Assembly (NCBI RefSeq): GCF_023278365.1
Contig: NZ_CP075338.1
Span: 124,001 to 188,000, forward strand
Direction: 5' to 3'
DNA from: Epilithonimonas zeae
Lineage (GTDB): Bacteria; Bacteroidota; Bacteroidia; Flavobacteriales; Weeksellaceae
Length of the DNA stretch: 64,000 nucleotides
The notes under the pieces were generated by a model. That model did no database searches and was not told the origin of the DNA. It worked only from the letters and a program-made list of their open reading frames with translations. How positions within the stretch are numbered: the stretch's first letter is position 1; each line of letters starts with the position of its first letter. Below are positions 8,911-17,840 of this stretch, piece after piece. The position numbers and the translations under genes are program-made.

Positions 8911-8946
8911 AAAACCGAATGTTGAAAAATGTTCGGTTTTTTCTTT
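8911..8946 (+). terminator. Intrinsic terminator of the GH5 gene
   Basis: The stem AAAACCGAA / TTCGGTTTT with a 12-base loop is followed by a T run, 26 bases after the stop codon. Confidence 0.75.
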
Positions 8947-9070
8947 GTAAGACAAACTTTGGCTTGATATTGTATAAGGTAATTTGTTGTAATAAATTAA
9001 TTTGTAAATTAGAAAGAAGAATTTTCGTAACAATCACGATTTTTTTTTGACTACTTAATAAAACTAAACT

Positions 9071-11533
9071 ATGAACAAATTCTTTTCTTTAATCTTTCTG
9101 TTCTGTTTTTCATTTGTTTTTTCCCAAAGCACGCTGAGTGTTTTTAGAGCGGACAATCATAAACCTATCAAAGGCGCAAAAATCTATTGCAACAACCAGT
9201 ATATAACGGAAACCGATGAGAAAGGTGTAGCCACTTTCACAACCAAATGTTCCAAAGTAGATGTGGAAATCAATGGATTTATTGGGGACGAAGTGGTTGT
9301 TGACAAAATAATGGAATTGGAACTGGACAGACAAAACGCCAAAACCCACGAGATAGAAGGTGTTGTACTTTCCAACGAAAGCGACCCGAGAGCTTTGGCA
9401 ATCATAGATAAAGTTTTCCGAAGTTTTAAAGATAATTCTCCTAATGCATTAGATTCTTATTCCTACAAGTCGTATGAGAAAATGTCTTATGATGTAGACG
9501 AAGACAGCATCAGAGAGTACAGAAAGTTCATAGACGCAAGAGAAGATTCATTATCAAAGCTTCCGAATCGTGAGTTTGCCCAGAAAGATAAAAAGAAAAA
9601 AGATTCGATAGAAGGTGAACAGATGATGTCGGTTATCAAGGACAGCAAAATGTTTCTTTGGGAACGTGCGATGCAGTTTTTGTATTCTAAAAAATATGGC
9701 GAGAAAGTCAATATCCTGGATAATAGAATCTCCGGCTTGAAAAATCCTGTTTATGAGATGCTGGCTCTGAGATCCAACAGAGACAAAATCCCAAGAGAAA
9801 TCCTTCCTGAAAACAGAAGCCTTTATAGATATTTCTTAACAGACTCCATCGATATTGATGGCAGAGAGAATTTCGTTATCCGGTTCCGTCAGGTGGATTA
9901 CAAAGTGCCTGTTAACCGTAGAAAATACAACGGTTATCTGTACATCGACAAAGAAACTTATGCCATCAAAAAAATCGAGAGTAATAGTAAAGTAAGAACA
10001 GACGGAAGCATCACTTCGGTTTGGATTCCGATTCAAAACAAATGGTTTCTGAAGACCGAGAACCTTAAAATCAAAATGGGTTCATCAGAATTTTCGACAG
10101 TTAAAAAGAAAGACAACGAGACGGCTGAAGAGAAAAAAGAGCGATTATCCAAAACCAAAAGATTTGGGAATTATGCTTATATGAAAGCCGATTATTTCGA
10201 TTTCCAAACGCCTGTAGAACTCAAAGCATCGCAGTTTAGTGGCTATACAATGGGCGTTCAGAATGCAGATGGAACATTGTTGGATCAATACAGAACCGAT
10301 AGTCTTACAACCAGGGAAAAGCAGACTTATGTCAAGATTGACAGTCTCGGGAAAAAATATACGCTGGACAGCAAAGTCAAAGTTTTAACGGCATTACTCA
10401 GAGGAAAATTCACGGTGGGACTGGTAGATATTGATCCTTTACAAACCAAATACAATCGTTACGAAGGTTTCAGATTAGGCGCTGGCTTTAAGATGAATGA
10501 GCGTTTCAACCGTTACATTTCGCCTGATGTTTATCTGGCTTACGGCTTCAAGGACAGAGATTGGAAGTACGGTGCAGGGATCGACTTCCGAACCACTTTG
10601 GAAAGAAATTCTTTCTTCCGAATCGAATATTTCCACGATGTGGCCGCTTCGGGGAGGTTCAGCCAAAATCTTTGGAATATGAAGATGTCCATCAATAATA
10701 CGGGAATGTCTATTCAGAACGATAAATATTATAAATATGACGGTTTCCGCGCAGGTTATGAAATCGATCTTTCTAATTCTTTAACTTTAAATGTCTCTGC
10801 AAAAAGACAGACCGAAGAAGCAGGATTCGATTATCAGTTTATGAATCAGTCCGGGCAGTTTACGACATTCAGCTCGTTGGCGACGATCAAATTCTCTCCG
10901 AATAGTAAAAACATTATGACGCCTGCCGGAAAATATACATATGACCAGAACTTTCCGGAGGTCTATTTCAACTATGAACAAGGCTACAAAACTTTGGGCG
11001 GCGATTTCAATTATAGCAGACTGGATGTTCTGTACACACATCAGTTCAGGACTATTTTAGGAAATACCGGGACAAGAGTTTATGGTGGTTATTATCTAGG
11101 CGAAGCACCAATATGGCACGCTTTCGAAATGGGTGGTTTGGATTCTAATAAGAATACAGGCATCTTATCCAATTTCAATTTCACGACCTATCTTGGATTC
11201 GCTACGATGACTGCAGGGAAATATTTCAATGATAAGTTTGCCGGCTACTTTATCACGCATCGCATTCCTTGGTATTTCAAGAGTTTTGGTAAGAACACGT
11301 CCAGTTTTGATGTTATTTATAAAGGTGTGATTGGTAATATGAAAAACCCGGAATATCATCAGTTCGAATTTTCGCCTTTGGATCATCTGTACCAGGAAGT
11401 CGGTTTCGAATACAACAACTTCCTGAGTTCCCGTTTTAATTTAGGTTTCTTTTACAGAGTCGGGCATTATGCCAATAACAATTTTAAAGATAATTTTGCA
11501 GTCCAGCTCAAGCTCAAACTTCTAGAATTTTAA
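9071..11533 (+). CDS. DUF5686 / carboxypeptidase-like regulatory domain outer-membrane protein
   Basis: The 820-residue protein has a signal peptide (MNKFFSLIFLFCFSFVFSQ). It is followed by a carboxypeptidase-D-like regulatory beta-sandwich (about 20-95, TLSVFRADNHKPIKGAKIYCN...). A long middle region contains VVLSNESDPRALAIIDKVFRS and the SYSYKSYEKMSYD segment. The C-terminal half is rich in alternating aromatic strands and ends in Phe (LKLKLLEF), as expected of an outer-membrane beta-barrel. This is the architecture of the Bacteroidetes DUF5686 family, whose function is not established. The following gene starts two bases after the stop codon, so they are probably co-transcribed. Confidence 0.85.
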   Translation: MNKFFSLIFLFCFSFVFSQSTLSVFRADNHKPIKGAKIYCNNQYITETDEKGVATFTTKCSKVDVEINGFIGDEVVVDKIMELELDRQNAKTHEIEGVVLSNESDPRALAIIDKVFRSFKDNSPNALDSYSYKSYEKMSYDVDEDSIREYRKFIDAREDSLSKLPNREFAQKDKKKKDSIEGEQMMSVIKDSKMFLWERAMQFLYSKKYGEKVNILDNRISGLKNPVYEMLALRSNRDKIPREILPENRSLYRYFLTDSIDIDGRENFVIRFRQVDYKVPVNRRKYNGYLYIDKETYAIKKIESNSKVRTDGSITSVWIPIQNKWFLKTENLKIKMGSSEFSTVKKKDNETAEEKKERLSKTKRFGNYAYMKADYFDFQTPVELKASQFSGYTMGVQNADGTLLDQYRTDSLTTREKQTYVKIDSLGKKYTLDSKVKVLTALLRGKFTVGLVDIDPLQTKYNRYEGFRLGAGFKMNERFNRYISPDVYLAYGFKDRDWKYGAGIDFRTTLERNSFFRIEYFHDVAASGRFSQNLWNMKMSINNTGMSIQNDKYYKYDGFRAGYEIDLSNSLTLNVSAKRQTEEAGFDYQFMNQSGQFTTFSSLATIKFSPNSKNIMTPAGKYTYDQNFPEVYFNYEQGYKTLGGDFNYSRLDVLYTHQFRTILGNTGTRVYGGYYLGEAPIWHAFEMGGLDSNKNTGILSNFNFTTYLGFATMTAGKYFNDKFAGYFITHRIPWYFKSFGKNTSSFDVIYKGVIGNMKNPEYHQFEFSPLDHLYQEVGFEYNNFLSSRFNLGFFYRVGHYANNNFKDNFAVQLKLKLLEF

Positions 11534-11535
11534 AA

Positions 11536-11835
11536 ATGAACGATCTATTCAAGCAACAGGTTTATGAAGTTGCCAGATTGATTCCCAAAGGTCGGGTGTC
11601 TACATACGGTGCTATTGCAAAGGCAGTGGGTTATCCCAATCATTCCCGCCACGTGGGCAATGCGATGGGTGGCTGTCCCAAAGATGTTCCGGCGCACAGG
11701 GTTATCAGCAGTTCCGGGAAATTATCTGTCCCATCGTTCCGGGAAAGGTTGGAAAAAGAAAATGTGGTGGTACAGGAGAACTGGAAGATCAAAGATTTTA
11801 AATCCCTTTTTTGGGATCCATTGGAGGAATTATAA
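11536..11835 (+). CDS. Alkyltransferase-like (ATL) protein, MGMT family without the catalytic Cys
   Basis: The 99-residue protein is the DNA-binding half of the O6-alkylguanine-DNA alkyltransferase family: helix-turn-helix region VSTYGAIAKAVGYPNHSRHVGNAM, Arg finger and the loop after it. Where active MGMT has PCHRV, this protein reads VPAHRVI, so the acceptor cysteine is replaced by alanine. ATL proteins of this type, for example in Thermus, bind O6-alkylguanine and hand the lesion to nucleotide excision repair. The N-terminal MGMT domain is absent, as usual for ATLs. The gene starts two bases after the DUF5686 gene and ends at a terminator. Function in this organism is inferred. Confidence 0.88.
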   Translation: MNDLFKQQVYEVARLIPKGRVSTYGAIAKAVGYPNHSRHVGNAMGGCPKDVPAHRVISSSGKLSVPSFRERLEKENVVVQENWKIKDFKSLFWDPLEEL

Positions 11836-11845
11836 TTAATAAATG

Positions 11846-11879
11846 TCCCTTAGTTACGAGCTAAGGGATTTTCTTTTTC
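11846..11879 (+). terminator. Intrinsic terminator after the ATL gene
   Basis: The stem TCCCTTAG / CTAAGGGA with a 7-base loop is followed by a T-rich tail, 11 bases after the stop codon. Confidence 0.8.
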
Positions 11880-11977
11880 ATAATTAATGACAGAAATTGA
11901 CTCCTATTTATAATGAAATTAATCTCAAAAAAGACCCTTTCGCAAGTCCTATGAATAGGACATTTGAGAAGACACTT

Positions 11978-12060
11978 AAAAACAACTTGATGTTTTGATG
12001 AAAAGATCAAGTTGTTTTAATCAAAAGGTCAAGATGTTTTTTATAAAACGACTTGTTGTT
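11978..12060 (+). other. Four-arm inverted-repeat region upstream of the HU-like gene
   Basis: This is part of the 352-base gap before 12188. AAAACAACTTGA (11979-11990) is perfectly complementary to TCAAGTTGTTTT (12007-12018). CAAGATGTTTT (12030-12040) pairs in 9 of 11 positions with AAAACGACTTG (12045-12055). The arms resemble each other, so arm 1 could also pair with arm 3 and arm 2 with arm 4, giving alternative structures. A further small hairpin, TGTAGAT / ATCTACA, lies at 12073-12090. The rest of the gap is AT-rich leader. Confidence 0.45.
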
Positions 12061-12187
12061 TTTCATTCTGTTTGTAGATTTTTATCTACAGATGGAAAAT
12101 ATTAATTCAATTTGCTTTTTTGTTTAATTAAAATTTATACATTTATCTCATTCAATAAAATTTAATTTTTAATTAAAAACACAAACA

Positions 12188-12571
12188 ATGTCTATTAAAT
12201 TTAATGTAGTTCCGCGGAAAAATCCAAGAGATTTGGAAGCACCAGCAAAGTATTACGCCAATATCGTGGGTGATGGCAAAACCACTTTGTCTGATCTTGC
12301 AAAGCACGCCAGTACAATGTCCACTGTTTCAAAAGCCGATATCCTTGCCGTTCTGGAAAGCACTTTCGAGAAGATTGCTCAGGATGTAGCCGATGGTAAA
12401 ATTGTTTACGTAGGAGAATATTTCACCTTGCAAGCTGGCGGATCTAGTGTGGGTGCAGAAACAGAGAAGGAAGTGACGGCTGCCAATATCAAAACTGTAA
12501 AAGCGGTGTTCCGCCCCGGTAAAATGATAAAAGATGCTTTGAAGCTGGCCACGTTCCAGAAGAAAGGCTAA
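12188..12571 (+). CDS. HU/IHF-family DNA-binding protein (HU-HIG type)
   Basis: The 127-residue protein begins MSIKFNVVPRKNPRDLEAPAKYYA, the usual opening of the Bacteroidetes HU-HIG group. It continues with an HU-like helical dimerisation part (TTLSDLAKHASTMSTVSKADILAVLESTFEKIA) and the beta-arm region (VYVGEYFTLQAGG...). It is longer than classical 90-residue HU. Such proteins are thought to bind and bend DNA as nucleoid components. A long AT-rich leader with several hairpins precedes it and a bidirectional terminator follows, so it is monocistronic. Confidence 0.85.
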   Translation: MSIKFNVVPRKNPRDLEAPAKYYANIVGDGKTTLSDLAKHASTMSTVSKADILAVLESTFEKIAQDVADGKIVYVGEYFTLQAGGSSVGAETEKEVTAANIKTVKAVFRPGKMIKDALKLATFQKKG

Positions 12572-12696
12572 GTTTTTTGGTTGATGATTTTCCCGCAGAT
12601 CTCATAGTATTGGTTGGTGGATTGTACTGTCTTAATCATTTGTGTTTTTTTGCTATTTTGGTCTGCGGGATTTATTTCTTAAAATATAACTTAATA

Positions 12697-12728
12697 AAAA
12701 AAGCCATCTCTATTGAGATGGCTTTTTG
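12697..12728. terminator. Bidirectional terminator between HU-like and M1 peptidase genes
   Basis: The stem AAAAAAGCCATCTC / GAGATGGCTTTTT has a 4-base loop and T runs on both strands. It serves the two convergent genes. Confidence 0.85.
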
Positions 12729-12749
12729 GTTGATATTCGTGATGAGACT

Positions 12750-15260
12750 TTATTTAAAAGCTTCAATTGTTTTGTTGATGGCATCAATCTGTTGATTGAT
12801 GGTTGGGCTGTTCGGATTGTTTTTCAGAACTTCCATTTTCTTGTTCAGACCGTCTTTCAGCATTTGTACAATCATCATTTTCACTTGTGGATTGTCCGGC
12901 ATTTGAGATTTTGCCTGAACCAAAACTTTAGTTACTTTCTCAGTCGCTTTCAGGTTGTCAGAACTCATAATCCAATTGTATCCTTCCTCAGCAGATTTAC
13001 CTAAAGTCGGATCCTGGAATTTGATAAAAGGGTAGAAGGCAACCGTTGTCCCGATAGCCGGCATCTGTTTTTCTATCTTTTTAGATACAATAAGTGGAAG
13101 TAATTTTGAAATCAAATCATCTGAGGCACCGTCCAGATCAATGTTTTCAATAGATGCTGCTGCTTTTGACGGATCCAATTCTGCAATTCCTGCCAATGAA
13201 GAACTTTTTACAGCATTAGAAACAGCATTCAATCCTTTTTCATAGATAGAACTGTACTTAGCATTTTTAGTTTTTGCTAAAGCTGAAATTGCTGCTGCCT
13301 GAACCAGAGTTTTCGGATCATTAGAAGCCAATTTTTCGACCTCAACAGTCAAAACTTTTGCTTGTTCAGGAATCGTTAAATCGATTTGTTCCAATGCTTG
13401 TTCTCTGATTCTGAAGAAAGGATCTTTCAATGCTGCTGCCAACAATTTGATGCCTGCAGGATTTTTCCCAGCATCTTCTTTAATATTGCTTAGAGCGATG
13501 GATTTGCTCTTGTATTCTTTAGATCCCGTGAACTGAAGGAAACTTTGTTCTGGTGTTTTAGTCTCCGTAATATCTGCAACCAGGATTCCGTCAGCATTGA
13601 TATTAATCAAATCAGGTGTTTTAGAAGAATCAAAAGTGAAGGTATTTTTCGCCTTGGCATCTACCCAAACTTGTTTTCTGATTGGTTTTCCGTTATCATA
13701 CACATCAATTGCCAAAGGAAACTCAAAAGGCTGATCCTGAGATTGATTGATGACCACAGTTACTTGCTTTTTAACAGGTTCGTAAGTTGAAGTATAGCTC
13801 AATTTCGGATGTCCGCTTCCGAAATACCATTGATTGAAGAACCAGTTCAAATCTTTTCCAGACACTTTTTCGAATGCTAATCTTAACTGATGTGCTTCGG
13901 CATTGCCATATTCATACGTTTTTAGATAGTCATTCATTCCGGCAAAGAAAGCATCATCACCAAGATAATTTCTCAACATATGAAGAATTCCACCACCTTT
14001 CTGATAAGTTACCAAGTCGAAAACATCTTCACGGGAAGCATAATCGAATCTCACCAAATCCTTTTTGAAATCTGCAGGATTATGAATGTAATGGTTCACA
14101 TCTTCCATCTGGTGATAATCGGCTTGATCTTTTCCGTACTTATATTCGTTCCACAGATATTCTGAATAGTTGGCAAAAGATTCGTTAACCGTTAAGTTAC
14201 TCCAGCTTTCTGCTGTAACCAAGTCTCCAAACCAGTGGTGGAACAATTCGTGAGCAATGGTATCTTCCCATTTATTCTCATCGATTAGTTGTCCAGGTTT
14301 CTGAAGAATATCACTTCCGTGAAGCGTTGCCGTTGTATTTTCCATTGCTCCGGAAACATAGTCTCTTCCTGAGATTTGCGCATATTTTGCCCAAGGATAA
14401 TCATAGCCTAACTTCTTAGAAAAGAACTCAATCATTTCCGGCGTGTTTCCGTAAATCTGTTTTGCATAAGGCTCATATTCCTTTTCGATGTAATAATCGA
14501 CAGGAATATTTCTCCATTTATCCTTCACAATAGCGTACTCTCCAACGCCCATAAAGAAAAGGTAAGTTGAATGTCTTTTATCCATCACCCAATGGTCGGT
14601 TCTCATATTTCCGGATTCTTTTTGAGAATCTTTCAGAATACCGTTGGAAAGGGTAACATATTTATCAGGAACAGTCATATAGATTTCCTGAGTTGTTTTC
14701 TGGTTGGATTTATCAATTGTAGGGAACCAGGCTGAAGAAGATTCTGTTTCACCCTGAGTCCATATTTGAGTTGGTTTATCTGGGTCTTTGCCCTGCGCAT
14801 TGATGAAATAAAGACCTTTTGCATCGCTGATTGCTTTGCTTCCCTCTTGTTTTACTTCATTCGGACGGGCTGTATATTTGATGTAAACTGTGTAATCCTG
14901 ATTCTTCTGATATGTTTTATCAAGGGTGATTTTCAGCTCATCGTTTTTATAATCGAATTTAAGAGGGGATTTAGAACCATTTTTGTCCAAAGCTACTTCG
15001 TGAATCAACATTCCTTTTGCATCAAGAACCAATTCGTTGGTCGCATAGAAAAACGGACTTGCAGTCAGCCATTCTTCGCCATTCATTTGTTCTTTCTGAT
15101 AATCGAAATTGACTTTCAGTTTGGTATGTTTTAGCTCTGTAGTTTTGGTATGAGTTGCTCTGTAAGGAACGTTTCTGCCAGAAGTTTCCGTCTGTGCAAA
15201 AGTGATATTTGAATTAAAAATTGCACCTAGAAAGAGTGCCGCAATGAATATTTTTTTCAT
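12750..15260 (-). CDS. M1 family metallopeptidase (aminopeptidase N-like), exported
   Basis: The 836-residue protein starts with a signal peptide (MKKIFIAALFLGAIFNSNITFAQ). The N-terminal beta-saddle domain is followed by the thermolysin-like catalytic domain: GAMEN at 304-308, zinc site HELFHHWFGD starting at H337, third ligand Glu360 in VNESFANYSEY. The C-terminal third (after about 560) is helical and looks like HEAT-type repeats (KTPEQSFLQFTGSKEY..., DPFFRIREQALEQIDL). There is no T9SS sorting domain, unlike the M1 gene at the window start, so a periplasmic location is likely. It should remove N-terminal residues from imported peptides. It is monocistronic. Confidence 0.93.
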   Translation of the reverse strand: MKKIFIAALFLGAIFNSNITFAQTETSGRNVPYRATHTKTTELKHTKLKVNFDYQKEQMNGEEWLTASPFFYATNELVLDAKGMLIHEVALDKNGSKSPLKFDYKNDELKITLDKTYQKNQDYTVYIKYTARPNEVKQEGSKAISDAKGLYFINAQGKDPDKPTQIWTQGETESSSAWFPTIDKSNQKTTQEIYMTVPDKYVTLSNGILKDSQKESGNMRTDHWVMDKRHSTYLFFMGVGEYAIVKDKWRNIPVDYYIEKEYEPYAKQIYGNTPEMIEFFSKKLGYDYPWAKYAQISGRDYVSGAMENTTATLHGSDILQKPGQLIDENKWEDTIAHELFHHWFGDLVTAESWSNLTVNESFANYSEYLWNEYKYGKDQADYHQMEDVNHYIHNPADFKKDLVRFDYASREDVFDLVTYQKGGGILHMLRNYLGDDAFFAGMNDYLKTYEYGNAEAHQLRLAFEKVSGKDLNWFFNQWYFGSGHPKLSYTSTYEPVKKQVTVVINQSQDQPFEFPLAIDVYDNGKPIRKQVWVDAKAKNTFTFDSSKTPDLININADGILVADITETKTPEQSFLQFTGSKEYKSKSIALSNIKEDAGKNPAGIKLLAAALKDPFFRIREQALEQIDLTIPEQAKVLTVEVEKLASNDPKTLVQAAAISALAKTKNAKYSSIYEKGLNAVSNAVKSSSLAGIAELDPSKAAASIENIDLDGASDDLISKLLPLIVSKKIEKQMPAIGTTVAFYPFIKFQDPTLGKSAEEGYNWIMSSDNLKATEKVTKVLVQAKSQMPDNPQVKMMIVQMLKDGLNKKMEVLKNNPNSPTINQQIDAINKTIEAFK

Positions 15261-15360
15261 TCTTCCGAATTTATCTCGTTGATTATTTTAAATAATTATC
15301 TGTATTGATTTTTAGATAATTGTTACAAAAAAAGTGAAGGTTTCGGGCTTCACTATGTAT

Positions 15361-15665
15361 TTATTTTCCTAAAAGTTTTGTTACATTTTCAGGATTACCT
15401 TTTGAAGGTAAAAATAATAAGATTTCAACAGAATCAGTTTGAATATCAAAATATACTTTCACTTGTTTCTTTCCTAATAAAGCAAATCTTAATTGCTGTC
15501 CGAATCTACTGTAGGATAAGAAATTATTTTATCATTCAATGATTGTTTAAATCTTTTCAAATCTGTTTTGAATAGTTTTAATTCTTTTTGAGTCCAGCGA
15601 TAATTCAAAAAATCAGTTATTTCCTGGAGGCTTTTAATAGCTTCCTTTGAAAAAACTATTTTCAT
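15361..15665 (-). pseudogene. RelE/ParE-like toxin gene broken by a frameshift
   Basis: The start ATG (15665-15663) overlaps the antitoxin stop as ATGA. The first frame reads MKIVFSKEAIKSLQEITDF... to ...DKIISYP and then runs into a stop after 58 codons. The neighbouring frame continues from YSRFGQQLRFALLGKKQVKVY through VEILLFLPSKGNPENV to a stop at 15361. Joined, the two parts give about 101 residues with the typical RelE/ParE ending. The 305-base length is one base short of a whole number of codons, so a single base was lost near 15510 or misread there. If real, the toxin is inactive. Confidence 0.75.
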
Positions 15666-15904
15666 TTTTTATTAAAAATAGAATCAATTAATTCATCTGA
15701 AAACTCTTCATATTCTCCGTTTTTGATTTGGTTTCTGCTTTGTTCAATTAATTGCTTAAACTCGTCAGAACTTTCAATCTCTTCCCAGGAATAAGTTTTA
15801 TTATCCTCAGTAATCTCAACATTCTTCACCCCTTTTATCTGAGACAAAAGTTTTTTAATGAAAGGAACATCTGCATATTCTTCTAAACTGATTCTAATTT
15901 CCAT
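15662..15904 (-). CDS. Antitoxin of a RelE/ParE-type toxin-antitoxin pair
   Basis: This 80-residue acidic protein (MEIRISLEEYADVPFIKKLL...) is encoded directly upstream of the broken toxin gene, with a 4-base ATGA overlap typical of translationally coupled TA operons. The second half (SSDEFKQLIEQSRNQIKNGEYEEFSDELIDSIF) is helical and rich in Glu and Asp, like toxin-neutralising antitoxin tails. No DNA-binding motif is obvious. The antitoxin role is inferred from gene order, size and the partner. The partner is frameshifted, so this gene may be a leftover or may counter a homologous toxin. Confidence 0.7.
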   Translation of the reverse strand: MEIRISLEEYADVPFIKKLLSQIKGVKNVEITEDNKTYSWEEIESSDEFKQLIEQSRNQIKNGEYEEFSDELIDSIFNKK

Positions 15905-15947
15905 AATTTCAGGATTTTAATCAAAGTTAATGAAATTATTACTAAAA

Positions 15948-16742
15948 TTATATCGCCACCGGCGCTTTAATCCCCGGATGCGGATCATAATTTTCCAAAG
16001 TGAAATCTTCAAAATCAAAATCAAAAATATTTTTGATTTCCGGGTTCAGTTTCATTGTTGGTAAAGGTCTGGTTTCTCTCGAAAGCTGTTTCTGAACCTG
16101 CTCAAAATGATTGTTATAAATATGAACATCGCCAAAAGTATGAACATAATCGCCAACTTCAAGTCCTGTCACCTGCGCCACCATCATCAATAAAAGAGCA
16201 TAACTCGCAATATTGAAAGGAACCCCCAGGAAAACATCCGCACTTCTTTGGTACAATTGAAGCGATAATTTTCCATCAGCAACATAAAACTGAAATAGAG
16301 CGTGACAAGGTGCTAAAGCCATATTCGGGATTTCAGCAGCATTCCAGGCAGAAACAATTAATCTGCGGGAATCCGGATTTTTTTTGATTTGCTCAATGAC
16401 TTCGGAAAACTGGTCAACCACTTTTCCGTCGGCTCCGCTCCAGCTTCTCCACTGTGCTCCGTAAACAGGACCTAAATCCCCGTTTTCATCTGCCCATTCG
16501 TCCCAAATAGAAACGCCGTTGTCTTTCAGATATTTGATATTCGTATCACCTTTGATGAACCATAGCAATTCATAAATAATAGATTTCAAGTGAACCTTTT
16601 TCGTCGTTACCAAAGGAAACCCTTTCGACAAATCATAACGTAGCTGGTAGCCAAAAACACTGCGTGTTCCTGTTCCTGTTCTGTCGGTTTTATCGGTTCC
16701 GTTATCTAAAATATGCTGAAGTAAATCAAGGTAGTTTTGCAT
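15948..16742 (-). CDS. thyA: Thymidylate synthase
   Basis: The 264-residue enzyme converts dUMP to dTMP using methylenetetrahydrofolate. Its length and spacing equal those of E. coli ThyA. The catalytic cysteine is C146 in [10 protein letters not shown], the phosphate-binding arginines are in [14 protein letters not shown], the substrate loop is [12 protein letters not shown], and the C-terminus ends in PVAI, matching the mobile tail of the family. No dihydrofolate reductase gene is adjacent. It is probably transcribed alone. Confidence 0.97.
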   Translation of the reverse strand: MQNYLDLLQHILDNGTDKTDRTGTGTRSVFGYQLRYDLSKGFPLVTTKKVHLKSIIYELLWFIKGDTNIKYLKDNGVSIWDEWADENGDLGPVYGAQWRSWSGADGKVVDQFSEVIEQIKKNPDSRRLIVSAWNAAEIPNMALAPCHALFQFYVADGKLSLQLYQRSADVFLGVPFNIASYALLLMMVAQVTGLEVGDYVHTFGDVHIYNNHFEQVQKQLSRETRPLPTMKLNPEIKNIFDFDFEDFTLENYDPHPGIKAPVAI

Positions 16743-16822
16743 TTTGAAAGCTAATAATTAGGATTACAAAATAAAGAATTTTAAATTTAAAAAGCATCCA
16801 AAAACACAAATATTAGTAATAG

Positions 16823-16851
16823 AAAAAAGCATCCACAAAAAGTGAATGCTT
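16823..16851 (-). terminator. Intrinsic terminator of the SDR gene
   Basis: In minus-strand RNA, AAGCAUUCAC pairs with GUGGAUGCUU (one U-G pair) around a U5 loop, followed by a run of U residues. It lies just after the short-chain dehydrogenase stop codon. Confidence 0.75.
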
Positions 16852-16874
16852 CCTAAAATATGTATTTCTAAATG

Positions 16875-17624
16875 TTAAATCGCTGTATAACCGCCGTCAA
16901 CAAGATGATAACCACCAGTCATAAAAGACGATTTATCAGAACTTAGGAAAAGAACCAATTCTGCAACTTCTTCCGGTCTTCCCAATCTTCCCATCGGATG
17001 CTTAGAAATCAAAGCTTCTTTCATATCTCCGCTTGCACTTTCCAAAAGTGGTGTTTCGATATAAGCTGGACCGACTGCATTGCAACGGATATTTTTCTGT
17101 CCGTATTCCGCTCCAATGTTTTTGGTTAAACCAACAACTGCGTGTTTTGAAGTCGTGTAAGCCGAAGAAAGCGGTGCCGCAACTGTTCCGTGGATGGATG
17201 CGATATTGACGATAACGCCGCCGCCGTTTTTCTCCATTTGGGTTAATTCATATTTACAGCCATAAAAAACGCCGTCAAGATTCACATCAAGAACTTTTTT
17301 CCAACTGTCGATGCTGTAATCGCCGGTTAATTTTTGTTCGCCACCAATTCCTGCATTGTTGCAGGCAATATCTAATCTTCCGTAAGCTTTTACAGTCGCA
17401 TTGACAAGTGCTTCAACTTGTTCAGGATTCGAAGTATCTGCTTTTACAAAAGTCGCTTCTCCGCCTTCTGATTTTATTTCTTCAACTGCCGATTTTCCGT
17501 GTTCTTCATTGATGTCGGAAACGATAACTTTTGCGCCTTCTTTAGCGTATAATTTTGCGATTGCCAGTCCAATTCCTGAACCTGCACCTGTAACCAAAGC
17601 TACTTTATTGTCTAGAATTTTCAT
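16875..17624 (-). CDS. Short-chain dehydrogenase/reductase
   Basis: The 249-residue protein is a classical SDR oxidoreductase. The Rossmann cofactor motif TGAGSGIG is at 12-19, Asp37 after the second strand suggests a preference for NAD(H), the NNAG motif is at 89-92, and the catalytic residues are Ser143, Tyr156 and Lys160 (YTTSK). The substrate-binding loop after the PAYIETPL segment is ordinary. Such proteins are often annotated as glucose 1-dehydrogenase or 3-oxoacyl-ACP reductase, but the substrate cannot be told from sequence. The gene is single, with its own terminator. Confidence 0.88.
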   Translation of the reverse strand: MKILDNKVALVTGAGSGIGLAIAKLYAKEGAKVIVSDINEEHGKSAVEEIKSEGGEATFVKADTSNPEQVEALVNATVKAYGRLDIACNNAGIGGEQKLTGDYSIDSWKKVLDVNLDGVFYGCKYELTQMEKNGGGVIVNIASIHGTVAAPLSSAYTTSKHAVVGLTKNIGAEYGQKNIRCNAVGPAYIETPLLESASGDMKEALISKHPMGRLGRPEEVAELVLFLSSDKSSFMTGGYHLVDGGYTAI

Positions 17625-17840
17625 AATAAATGTACTATTAATTGATATTAAAGTTACAAAAATGATGCAAACGAAACCCCTAAATCGTTAATTATTTCAT
17701 AAATGTTTCTTTTTGAAGCAATAGTAAAATTTGTAGTCGGAAAAATCTTGGTTTTCTTCTATAAAATCCGTCGGTTCGTCTAATAGATTTGATATTATTT
17801 TTTATATGAGACAACTTTGTTCCCGTAAAACAGACGAACA

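Noticed and set aside
12577-12795. Small hydrophobic frame after the HU-like gene
   Set aside because: It crosses a bidirectional terminator and the convergent M1 peptidase gene end.
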